This document shows positions 14,303 through 22,487 of a stretch of DNA of 53,675 nucleotides, in pieces. Under the pieces are notes generated by a model. That model worked only from the letters and a program-made list of their open reading frames with translations. It was not told where the DNA came from and made no database searches. The DNA is from Gammaproteobacteria bacterium. Its GTDB lineage: Bacteria; Pseudomonadota; Gammaproteobacteria; Chromatiales; Chromatiaceae. The stretch's first letter is position 1. The number at the start of each line of letters is the position of its first letter. The translations under genes and the position numbers were made by a program. The stretch is taken from contig JAJRZI010000030.1 of assembly GCA_024275295.1 (NCBI GenBank), positions 1 through 53,675 on the forward strand, given 5' to 3'.

Positions 14303-17300
14303 TCACATAGCCGCCAGCTGGGCAGCCTCTTCAACATCGACAGAGACAAGCCGGGAGACACCCGGTTCATTCATGGTGACGCCCGTAAGCTGGTGGGCGA
14401 TCTCCATGGTTATTTTATTATGGGTAATAAAGATAAACTGAACATGCTCAGACATGCTCTTAACCAGTTCGCAGAAGCGCCCAACATTGGCGTCATCCAG
14501 AGGCGCATCCACCTCATCCAGCATGCAAAACGGTGCGGGATTCAGTTTAAAGATTGAAAAAACCAGCGCCACCGCTGTCAATGCCTTCTCACCACCTGAA
14601 AGCAGCTGGATGCTGCTGTTACGCTTGCCGGGCGGACGAGCCATGACGGTGACCCCAGTATCCAGCAGATCATCCCCCGTCAGTTCCAGATAGGCATGTC
14701 CGCCGCCAAATAGTTTGGGGAACATATCCTGAATGCCTGTATTGACCTTATCGAAGGTCTCTTTAAAGCGGGTGCGTGTCTCTTTGTCGATTTTACGAAT
14801 GGCGCGTTCCAGCGTCTCCAGCGATTCCGTCACGTCAGCATGCTGAGAATCGAGATACTCCATCCTCTCCGACTGCTCCTGAAACTCATCAATTGCCGCC
14901 AGATTAATAGCACCCAGCCGGCGAATGCGCATATCCATCCGTTCCACCTGCTCATGCCACTGCGCCTCTGTGGCCTCATCAGCCAGCTCATCAATCAACT
15001 GCTCACGACTAAAACCCGTTTCGTTCAGCTGCTCTTCTATTGTTTTGCCGCGTATCAATACTTCCTGACGCTGCATCCGGGCCTGATCCAGCGTGGCACG
15101 CTCTTTCTGTACCGCCTGTTCAGATTGGCTTCTATCCTGTTCCAACCGGCGCAGCTTCTGCTCTATCCCTTCCATTGCATCACGCGCCTTTGTCAGCTGT
15201 GCCTCCACCTTGATCCGCTCTGCCAATTGCTGTTCAAGCTGCTGGCTCTGTTCAGCCAGCGGCTCTGCACCCTTGGCCAGATTTGCCTTGAGCTCCTGCT
15301 GACGACCCTTCAATTGGGCCAACTGAGTCGCCATGCGCTGCAGTCCCTGGGCCAGCGACTGACTGGATGAACGCACAGCCTCTATCTTGAGCGCAAGTTC
15401 ATGTGCTTCACTCCGGCAGCGGCTCGCTGCATCACGCTTTTCTGACAGAACCGTACGCAATCTATCCCGCTGCTGGATCAACTGTTGGCGCTGTTCAGCC
15501 AGCGTTTCCATCTCACCCAGCGCACTGTGCAGGCTGGTTTTGGCGCGCTCCAGCTCATCTTTATCAGAACTGATCTGGCTACGCACCTCTGCAACCTCCT
15601 GACTAATGGCTCTGCGCCGGGCACTCAGATGGTCTGCCCTTGCCCGTTTGCTTCCCAGCGTGGCGCGGAAATCGGCCGCTCTTCGATTGGCCTCATCAAG
15701 CCGGTGCTGAATCTCTTCCCGGGAGTGCTCTATCTCCTTTAGCTGTTGCTGGCCCTGCTCAAAATCGGCTGCCAGCTGCTCTGTCTGTTCACCTAACTGC
15801 TTTAACTCAGCACTAATCTGCCGGAGTTCATCCTCTCTTGCCAATACACCTGATCGCTCATCCCGCTCCTGCGTCATGCGTAACCAGTTGCGCCCCATCC
15901 AGATACCATCACGGGTGATAATAGAGTCGTGTTCAGCCAGGCTATCCCGCAGTTTAAGAGCGTGGCCAAGATTTTCCGCCAGATGCACGCCACCCAGCAG
16001 GTCATCCAAAGGCCAGGGCGAGCTGACCCTTGAGATGAGTCTTTCAGCGTAATCTTCAGCTCTTGTTGAGGTTATCTTTGTCGTGGTATCAAACAGTGTC
16101 AGGGTGCCATTTTGCAGCGCCTTGAGGCTGACAGCCAGATCCGAGAACTCTTCAACGCAGACAGCCTGCAGATAAAAACCCAGCACCGTCTCCACCGCAT
16201 GCTGCCACTCTGGCGCAACATCCAGCCGCTCGGCCAGGCGGGTGGCATCAGCCAGTTTCCGCTCCTCCAGCCACTCGACTACAGCACTCTCCTGTTTACC
16301 CAGCGCCGCCTGCTGCAGTGCCTCAAGCGAGGCCTGACGCCCTCTGGACACCTGTTGCTGCTCACGCATCCGGTCAAGCCTGTCTGCACACTGGGCATTG
16401 GTCTCCCTCACCTCTCCCACCTGGGCTACCCGACTGGCCAGTTGCTGTTGCAGCGCATCTATCTCTCCCTGCCCCTCCTTCTCCTGCTGCTCCAGGTGCA
16501 GGATCTCTTCTATCAGCTGCGCATCATCAAGCTGTCCCAACTCACTATTCATACGCTCAATGCGTTGTAACAGCTTACCTTCCTGCGCTTCCAGATGATT
16601 GATGCGGGTACGCTCAACCTGTGCACTTTGAGCCGGCTCAGTGGATTTTTGATTAAAGCTGTCCCACTCATTCTGCCAGTTCTGCATGGCCTGTTCAGCT
16701 TCAGCCAACTGCTCTGTGGCCGTTTTCTCGTGACTGCGGAGATCCTGCAGCCTGGGTTCATCCTCTGCCAGAACTCGAGTAAGCTCTTTCAGGCTCTGTT
16801 CGTCGTGCTGACAATGGTCACCCGCTTCAGTCAGCGCCTGCTCCGCCTGCTCCAGGTCATGCTCATACTGGTGACGCGCATCCTTGGCATATTGAATCGC
16901 CTGCTCCAGACGGGCAATCTCGGCGCCCACGCTATAGAAATCGGCCTGCACCTTATTAAAGTGATCATTGGCGCAGATATGATCTTCCCGCTGCTGCTCA
17001 ATCTCAGCCTCCTGCCGCCGCTGTTTTGCCACCGCCGCATCAAGCGCAGTCTCCTGTTCCGCAATGGCCCTATCCTGCTGTTGCAGACTTTTATCAAAGC
17101 TGCTCCAGCGCAACACCAGCAGCTCCGCCTTCAGGCGCCGCTCTTCCTGTTTTAGAACCTTGTATCGCTCCGCCGTAGCGGCCTGACGCTTAAGGTGTTG
17201 CAGCTGCTTGGCAATCTCCTCCCGCAGGTCGTCCAGTCGTTCAAGGTTCTCACGCGTGTGTCTGATCCGGTTCTCGGTCTCCCGCCGCCGCTCTTTGTAC

Positions 17301-17815
17301 TTCGATATGCCCGCTGCCTCTTCCAGAAAATGGCGCAGCTCTTCCGGACGCGCCTCAATCAGGCGGGAGATTGTCCCCTGTTCAATAATGGAATAACTGC
17401 GCGGGCCTAGCCCTGTCCCCAGAAACAGATCGGTAATATCACGTCTGCGGCAACGCACACCATTTAGATAGTAGAGGGATTGCCCATCGCGGGAGACATG
17501 ACGTTTAACCGATATCTGGGTGTATTGGGCATACTGCCCCCCGGCGCCGCCATCACTGTTATCGAATACCAGCTCAACCGCGGCCGTGCCAACCGGTTTA
17601 CGCGAGGTGGAGCCATTAAAGATCACATCGGCCATAGACTCGCCACGCAGATGCTTGGCTGAGCTCTCTCCCATCACCCAACGTACCGCATCAATTACAT
17701 TGGATTTGCCACAGCCATTTGGCCCCACAACACCCACCAGATTGCTGGGCATTGGGACATGAGTAGGATCAACAAAAGATTTGAAACCCGCGAGTTGTAT
17801 TTTTTCCAGACGCAT
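14303..17815 (-). CDS. smc: Chromosome segregation protein SMC
   Basis: An ATPase that compacts and helps separate replicated chromosomes together with ScpA and ScpB. At 1170 residues it has normal SMC length. The N-terminal head has the Walker A motif GPNGCGKSN near residue 31. Two long Glu/Gln-rich coiled coils (about 170-500 and 680-1000) flank a hinge at about 505-665. The C-terminal head carries the signature LLSGGEKALTA and Walker B with FCMLDEVDAPLDD. It is the first gene of the smc-zipA-ligA operon. The coiled-coil stretch gives many long antisense frames, which are not genes. Confidence 0.97.
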   Translation of the reverse strand: MRLEKIQLAGFKSFVDPTHVPMPSNLVGVVGPNGCGKSNVIDAVRWVMGESSAKHLRGESMADVIFNGSTSRKPVGTAAVELVFDNSDGGAGGQYAQYTQISVKRHVSRDGQSLYYLNGVRCRRRDITDLFLGTGLGPRSYSIIEQGTISRLIEARPEELRHFLEEAAGISKYKERRRETENRIRHTRENLERLDDLREEIAKQLQHLKRQAATAERYKVLKQEERRLKAELLVLRWSSFDKSLQQQDRAIAEQETALDAAVAKQRRQEAEIEQQREDHICANDHFNKVQADFYSVGAEIARLEQAIQYAKDARHQYEHDLEQAEQALTEAGDHCQHDEQSLKELTRVLAEDEPRLQDLRSHEKTATEQLAEAEQAMQNWQNEWDSFNQKSTEPAQSAQVERTRINHLEAQEGKLLQRIERMNSELGQLDDAQLIEEILHLEQQEKEGQGEIDALQQQLASRVAQVGEVRETNAQCADRLDRMREQQQVSRGRQASLEALQQAALGKQESAVVEWLEERKLADATRLAERLDVAPEWQHAVETVLGFYLQAVCVEEFSDLAVSLKALQNGTLTLFDTTTKITSTRAEDYAERLISRVSSPWPLDDLLGGVHLAENLGHALKLRDSLAEHDSIITRDGIWMGRNWLRMTQERDERSGVLAREDELRQISAELKQLGEQTEQLAADFEQGQQQLKEIEHSREEIQHRLDEANRRAADFRATLGSKRARADHLSARRRAISQEVAEVRSQISSDKDELERAKTSLHSALGEMETLAEQRQQLIQQRDRLRTVLSEKRDAASRCRSEAHELALKIEAVRSSSQSLAQGLQRMATQLAQLKGRQQELKANLAKGAEPLAEQSQQLEQQLAERIKVEAQLTKARDAMEGIEQKLRRLEQDRSQSEQAVQKERATLDQARMQRQEVLIRGKTIEEQLNETGFSREQLIDELADEATEAQWHEQVERMDMRIRRLGAINLAAIDEFQEQSERMEYLDSQHADVTESLETLERAIRKIDKETRTRFKETFDKVNTGIQDMFPKLFGGGHAYLELTGDDLLDTGVTVMARPPGKRNSSIQLLSGGEKALTAVALVFSIFKLNPAPFCMLDEVDAPLDDANVGRFCELVKSMSEHVQFIFITHNKITMEIAHQLTGVTMNEPGVSRLVSVDVEEAAQLAAM

Positions 17816-18014
17816 AGAGCGCTAAGATTACAGGCAGCTGCTGCAGGATACAAGCTATTAAGATGCAAACGCATCCACCAACAACAATGCGCTAACTATA
17901 TGATAGTTCGCGTAATTATATTAATTAACCACGATTTAAAAGAAGCCGGTTTTCGTGTTTATCCAGACCCCGTATAATCTGCCTTCCAAACCCCTATTCA
18001 ACGGATTCAATACC

Positions 18015-18404
18015 ATGCCATCTCAACCCAGCAACTCTCTGGAAACCTTTGAAAATCCCCAGCAGGAGCGTGATTACACCATCCGTATTCAGGTGCCGGA
18101 GTTCACCTGCCTCTGTCCAAAGACAGGCCAGCCAGACTTTGCTGAACTCACCGTTGAATATATCCCTGATCAGCTCTGTGTTGAGCTTAAATCACTAAAG
18201 TTATATGTATGGGGGTTTCGTGACAAAGGCGCCTTTCACGAGGCCGTAACCAATCAAATACTACAAGATCTGGTTACGGCAACCCAACCCCGCTTCATGC
18301 GGCTGACGGCTGAATTTAATGTGCGGGGGGGGATCTATACTGCTGTGGTGGCAGAACACCGGGCAGAGGGCTGGCAACCACCAGCACCCGTAACACTGCC
18401 CTGA
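18015..18404 (+). CDS. queF: NADPH-dependent 7-cyano-7-deazaguanine reductase QueF
   Basis: Reduces preQ0 to preQ1, the only known nitrile-to-amine reduction in biology, on the way to the tRNA base queuosine. From ATG 18015 the protein is 129 residues, fitting the short single-domain QueF type. The active-site Cys34 lies in [11 protein letters not shown] with Asp41, and the QueF motif appears as [14 protein letters not shown] followed by FHE. The frame is open to an upstream GTG at 17955, but those 20 residues are not conserved-looking. The gene is divergent from smc and stands alone. Confidence 0.93.
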   Translation: MPSQPSNSLETFENPQQERDYTIRIQVPEFTCLCPKTGQPDFAELTVEYIPDQLCVELKSLKLYVWGFRDKGAFHEAVTNQILQDLVTATQPRFMRLTAEFNVRGGIYTAVVAEHRAEGWQPPAPVTLP

Positions 18405-18882
18405 CCTGATGTAGATTTAACGTAATGGCGCTTAAAGAATCATCCTAAGTCTGTGTAAGTTTTTTTTACACTTTTATTGCAACCTGCATAATCATGATAA
18501 CCATTTGAATTAGCTCTATTTTATTTTATCACAGAGGATTCAGCCAAAAAAATTAACACCCATTTAATTTAAAAATGTCATAAAAAACCACCTTTGTAAC
18601 CGATTCCACACCCTTTTACCGGTAATTTTATCGGTAATTTTACACCGGCTTTTATACGCGGACACACTCATAACAGACTGGTTTAAAAGCTCTTTTCTGA
18701 TCGCCCCTTACATTTTTATACAGCAACAGCATTATCAATTCATGCTTTAGGCTGTGAGATTTAATGAGATTAATCAATTTTACTGAAATCTGTCAGGATT
18801 TTTTACATACTTTAGTAGGTAAGCGTTTTTTCACACCATCTACCCCCTTGTTTTTAAAGTATTTTTACAGCATGGCAATACT

Positions 18883-18898
18883 TGGATCAAATTTTGCT
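18883..18898 (+). promoter_or_regulatory. Sigma-54 (-24/-12) promoter candidate for the PEP-CTERM gene
   Basis: The sequence TGGATCAAATTTTGCT has the obligatory GG and GC with exactly 10 bases between them and the TTGC(T) of the -12 box; the -24 box keeps TGG and one C of TGGCAC. Transcription would start near 18908, giving a leader of about 117 bases. PEP-CTERM genes are known in several lineages to be under RpoN control. Confidence 0.5.
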
Positions 18899-18908
18899 TG
18901 ATTCTAAT

Positions 18909-19010
18909 CATTACCTGTTTCGTTATGGCTTGAAGGAGAGACAGGTTTACCATCCAGGAAGGGGCGGAAGCGGCCGGTAAGGCTTTAAAAATATTCAAGA
19001 TAAATTTTGT
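18909..19010 (+). promoter_or_regulatory. Structured 5' leader of the PEP-CTERM gene
   Basis: Directly after the predicted start site lies an 8-bp stem (one G-T pair), CCTGTTTC 18914-18921 with GAGACAGG 18938-18945. It is followed by a purine-rich, GC-rich stretch at 18956-18983 flanked by TACC and GGTA that can pair. The surroundings are very AT-rich, so this patch stands out. No known riboswitch consensus was recognised. Confidence 0.35.
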
Positions 19011-19025
19011 TTGGAGACATGCAGT

Positions 19026-19712
19026 ATGAAGAACAAGATGAGTGTCCCACTGATGCTTGGCATCGCCCTCTCGATAAACACGCTGTCTGCCCAAGCTGGC
19101 GTGATTGCCCTTGATGACTGGGCATTCAATGTCGATGGCACCCTTAGCGAAAATTATTATTCAGACCCAATGCCAACCACAGGCTCACTGGACAGCTCCG
19201 GTCTCGGCACGCTCAGCATGGGGTTCAGCGGTGTTGGCAACCATAGCTTTACCGCTTTTTTCGACTTTGATATTGATGAATCAAAGAATACCTTTTACAA
19301 CGAATCAGGCGCCACAGTTGGCACCTTAGCCACAGGTCAATCATGGGAGATTGATGAGCCTGGTTATAATAATGGCGATATTTATGAACATCTCCAGGAT
19401 GGCGTGCTTGACAACGGGATCGGTACCAGTACCCATGGGAATACCGCTTTTCCTGACGATGTCTCCATGGCGATGGACTGGGATTTTGTTCTGAACGCAA
19501 ATGAAGAGGCACTCGTAACACTGTATCTGGCATCGACCCTGCCGGCGGTTACTCCTGGTTTCTATCTACAGCAGACGGATAGTGTGTCACCTGACACCGT
19601 CTATTTCTGGAGCACCCTGAGTATCCACGATACGAGCAATGTGCCGGAACCAGGCGCCCTATTTCTATTGAGTGCCGGCTTGATGGGGTTTGCGGGTATA
19701 CGTTGGAGATAA
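19026..19712 (+). CDS. PEP-CTERM sorting domain protein
   Basis: A 228-residue secreted protein. It has a signal peptide (MKNKMSVPLMLGIALSINTL, cleaved near AQAG), a Gly/Ser/Asp-rich body of unknown fold, and a C-terminal PEP-CTERM signal: VPEPGALFLLSAGLM, a short hydrophobic helix and a basic end (RWR). Such tails are cut by exosortase EpsH, usually in bacteria that make exopolysaccharide. No exosortase gene is in the window. The start at 19026 is preceded by TTGGAG at a proper distance; an in-frame TTG at 19011 lies within that ribosome site and is unlikely. Function beyond export is unknown. Confidence 0.85.
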   Translation: MKNKMSVPLMLGIALSINTLSAQAGVIALDDWAFNVDGTLSENYYSDPMPTTGSLDSSGLGTLSMGFSGVGNHSFTAFFDFDIDESKNTFYNESGATVGTLATGQSWEIDEPGYNNGDIYEHLQDGVLDNGIGTSTHGNTAFPDDVSMAMDWDFVLNANEEALVTLYLASTLPAVTPGFYLQQTDSVSPDTVYFWSTLSIHDTSNVPEPGALFLLSAGLMGFAGIRWR

Positions 19713-19860
19713 CCGTTAGCATTTATTTGAAAGGGCAGAAGATGAAAAATGAACTATTTGAAGGTGTTTTGGCATTAAGAGCATAAAATCTAAGCATTGA
19801 ACATGGTTCTATTTTGAAAATAGGCCATCGATAGCTTGACTTCTGGGGAGGAGAATTAGC

Positions 19861-20766
19861 TTGTCGAACATAATGGGGGATAGATCTATCACCAGGCATC
19901 TCGCCTGTTGCTGTGAGATGCAGTGTGGTGCAGCAGGAAAAGCATCCAATCCATGGGGGGTGCTGTTGATTGTTGCTGTCATTGTTTGTATCTTCCCGCC
20001 GACATTATTGGCCAGCAGCCCGGCAAGCAACTCCACTGCTCCAGGCGTGGAAAAATCTGCCGCTCCCCAACGGGAGAAAACACTACAACTCCCCACTGAA
20101 GGACTAACCCAGCAACAGGGTGATGCAATACTCCAAGAACTCCGCGCTATCCGCCAGCTTCTTGCAAAACAGCGAACCCCAGCCAAACCGCGCAAACGAC
20201 CTACCAGTGCAAAAATAGAGCTGGGTAACAACCCATCGCTTGGCAAGGCGGACGCCCCCGTCACCCTGGTGGAATTCACCGATTTCCAGTGCCCGTACTG
20301 CAAACGCTTTCATGACACCACCTTTCCCAAACTACGGGAAAAGTATATTGATACGGGCAAACTGCGCTACATTGCCATGGATCTGCCCCTGAAGTTTCAC
20401 CGGCAGGCACAACCAGCCGCCAACGCAGCTCGTTGCGCTGCTGAGCAGGGCAAATTCTGGGAGATGCGCAAGACATTGTTCGAACACTCCAGAGCCCTCG
20501 GGCAAAAAGAGCTACTAAGCTATGCAAAGGAGCTCTCGCTGGATATGAACGCCTTTCAGGCGTGCCAAGAGAGCAACCGGCACAACAACATAATCCAGCA
20601 AAATATACAGACAGCTCACAAAGCCGGGTTTACCGGCACCCCCTCTTTTATCATCGGTAAAAGCACAGACAACTATGTAAATGGGGCGGCCCTGATCGGC
20701 GCAAGACCCCTGGCAGAATTTGAAAACCATATCCAACGCCTCCTGCCTAAAACAGACGGCGGATGA
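19861..20766 (+). CDS. DsbA-family thioredoxin-fold protein
   Basis: A 301-residue envelope protein expected to make or rearrange disulfides in secreted proteins. A hydrophobic segment at about 33-50 acts as signal or anchor. A Pro/Ala-rich linker and short helix lead to a DsbA/Thioredoxin_4 domain (about 125-295) with the active site CPYC at 144-147, the cis-Pro loop FTGTPSF near 260 and the usual helical insert. The start is TTG at 19861, because a strong GGGGAGGAG site lies at the right distance; an ATG four codons later is too far from it. The N-terminal stretch has an odd cluster of Cys (CCCEMQC). Its stop overlaps an ATG of the giant-protein frame, so the two are probably cotranscribed and the giant protein, rich in paired Cys, is its likely client. 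Confidence 0.85.
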   Translation: MSNIMGDRSITRHLACCCEMQCGAAGKASNPWGVLLIVAVIVCIFPPTLLASSPASNSTAPGVEKSAAPQREKTLQLPTEGLTQQQGDAILQELRAIRQLLAKQRTPAKPRKRPTSAKIELGNNPSLGKADAPVTLVEFTDFQCPYCKRFHDTTFPKLREKYIDTGKLRYIAMDLPLKFHRQAQPAANAARCAAEQGKFWEMRKTLFEHSRALGQKELLSYAKELSLDMNAFQACQESNRHNNIIQQNIQTAHKAGFTGTPSFIIGKSTDNYVNGAALIGARPLAEFENHIQRLLPKTDGG

Positions 20767-20882
20767 ATATAGCTTGCATAGGGCTGATTAATGAACGTCC
20801 AAAGATTTTTAGCGAACCGGGTCGATATAATCACCCATTCAGAACCTCATGTTGCGCTTACTATAATGTGGGAGCAGGAAAT

Positions 20883-22487
20883 ATGAACACCGGAAAATCT
20901 GATATGATGGCAAACACCCACAGGTCTCTGTTTCTTCTTACTGCCTTTCTCCTCTCGCTGCTATTTCTTATCCCCCGCACCGGTGAGGCAAGTTTTATAT
21001 GGTTGAACAAAAACTCATTTGGCACGAATGAAAGTGTTATAGCAGAAAACGGCAGTATCAGTTATGTGGGATCGTGCCCCCCCGGAGGCATTGGAGATTT
21101 CGTCTATCCCTGGGCCGACATCTATGTTATCCAGGGGCACACATCGCCCGCCAGCGGTGCTGCACTTGTCGACGTATCCAACGGTGAGGGCATTCCCAAT
21201 ACACTTCAGTATCTTGTCATTGACGATGTGCTAGGCAACACAGCACCCGCTGGTTACCTTATCAGCGGTAGTTATTCCGTGGTAGTAGACGACTGCCAGA
21301 ACGGTATCTTTGATGGCTCGGACTGGTGGGGCGAGCAATTCACAGTTTCCATCCCAGCCGATATAGAGCCGCTGTCCGATACGGGCTCCGCTTTCGCACT
21401 CCAACTGGCAGCCACCAAGGCCAAAGCAGATGATTTGGGGGGAAACTGGATAGAAGCGTCTTTGAGTTACCGGGCACTCTTCGCTGGTTACAACGCCCTG
21501 ACGGCATTCTCCATCGCCACGGATCCCGCTGATTTTCTCCTTTTTGCATGCACAAATATCAACATGGACACAGGTACGCTCTACTGTAGTCTGGATGATG
21601 CCTGGGGGGGGTTGATAAAGCTCCAGAACGACATCATCAACACGATTGTCAATCAGGCTTTCTACTACAAGGGGATAGCTGCCGACCCGCCGGACAACAA
21701 CTTTACAGAAATTCCTGTCCTTACTGGTGGTTTGGTACTGGATCTGGCTCTGAAAGATGTCAATCATGAGGCGGCCTTGCGTTTGGGGGAGCTGACGAGC
21801 CAGGAAGCCGCCTTGGCCGAGGCCCTGTTGCATGCCATGGAACGCTACCAGGGGGCCGAACAAGCCGGTAATGGCGAGTATGCTTTTGTGCAGGCCCGCC
21901 AGATTGAGAACTATGCCCGCACCCTGGCCGAGGCCATCCCGAGGACGGTGGCGGGATTACAGACCCTGGCGACTCAGATCGAGTCATCAGGTATCGATTT
22001 CGTATCCATCCTTGACAACTACCGCGCCACCCAGGTGCGGGTGAATACCTCCGGACTGACACCGGAGGAACGGCTGAAACTTCTTGCCGCAGGCTGGACC
22101 GAGCAAAACATCAGCGACGGGGTGGCGGACTATCTCAATAGGGATTTTTCTGGGCTCCAGAACCCCAACGATTTATCCACTTTAGCTACGCGGATGGCGG
22201 CAGGTCAGGCGGACGCAGTAGCCGCATTGATCTCCCTAGCAGACGTAATGGCCGTGGCGCAAACAGATCTCGCGGCCCAGCTGCGCCTGCCGTTTCCGGC
22301 CGCCAATGCCGGCGGTCCATATGTGGTGAACGAGGGCATATCCTTGGCATTGGACGGTACCGCCAGCAGTCATCCTGACTTGGCCAATAATCAGTTATTG
22401 TTCGCCTGGGATCTGGACATGGACGGTGAGTTCGACGACGCATCGGGTCAGACGCCGTCGGTAATATTCAACTCCGAATGGAACTGA
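20883..22487 (+). CDS. Giant multidomain surface protein, N-terminal part up to in-frame TGA
   Basis: The start at 20883 is chosen for its GGAGCAGGA ribosome site and because it gives a clean signal peptide (hydrophobic run about 13-33, cleavage near GEA-SF). The frame is open to 20763, which overlaps the DsbA-like gene. Residues 30-185 are Gly-rich and beta-like; 190-475 are mostly helical with no recognised family; 480-534 is the first PKD repeat (ANAGGPYVVNEG, FAWDLDMDGEFDD). A TGA at 22485-22487 (codon 535) interrupts this PKD domain, and the same frame continues at once into the remaining 3,113 codons. As read, the product is a 534-residue secreted fragment. Without the stop it would be one protein of about 3,647 residues. 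Confidence 0.8.
   Translation: MNTGKSDMMANTHRSLFLLTAFLLSLLFLIPRTGEASFIWLNKNSFGTNESVIAENGSISYVGSCPPGGIGDFVYPWADIYVIQGHTSPASGAALVDVSNGEGIPNTLQYLVIDDVLGNTAPAGYLISGSYSVVVDDCQNGIFDGSDWWGEQFTVSIPADIEPLSDTGSAFALQLAATKAKADDLGGNWIEASLSYRALFAGYNALTAFSIATDPADFLLFACTNINMDTGTLYCSLDDAWGGLIKLQNDIINTIVNQAFYYKGIAADPPDNNFTEIPVLTGGLVLDLALKDVNHEAALRLGELTSQEAALAEALLHAMERYQGAEQAGNGEYAFVQARQIENYARTLAEAIPRTVAGLQTLATQIESSGIDFVSILDNYRATQVRVNTSGLTPEERLKLLAAGWTEQNISDGVADYLNRDFSGLQNPNDLSTLATRMAAGQADAVAALISLADVMAVAQTDLAAQLRLPFPAANAGGPYVVNEGISLALDGTASSHPDLANNQLLFAWDLDMDGEFDDASGQTPSVIFNSEWN

Larger units (their letters stand above)
18405..19025. other. Long AT-rich intergenic region before the PEP-CTERM gene
   Basis: About 620 bases without a credible gene. 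Just after queF is a weak stem GTGTAA/TTACAC (18453-18471) followed by T-rich sequence, a possible terminator. Direct short repeats GGTAATTTTA and CGGTAATTTTACACCGG lie at about 18621-18652. The distal third holds a sigma-54 promoter candidate at 18883-18898 and a GC-richer leader, both listed separately. Confidence 0.5.

Noticed and set aside
14840-17410. Long plus-strand frames opposite smc
   Set aside because: They are Leu/Gln-rich mirror images of coiled-coil codons with no ribosome sites or known domains.
18909-19010. Cyclic di-GMP (GEMM) or other known riboswitch
   Set aside because: The conserved CAAACC and GACGCAAAGCC elements of GEMM are absent, and no other known consensus matched.
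21231-21863. Minus-strand frame of 210 residues within the N-terminal part of the giant gene
   Set aside because: No recognisable domain or ribosome site, and it is antisense to a convincing signal-peptide protein.
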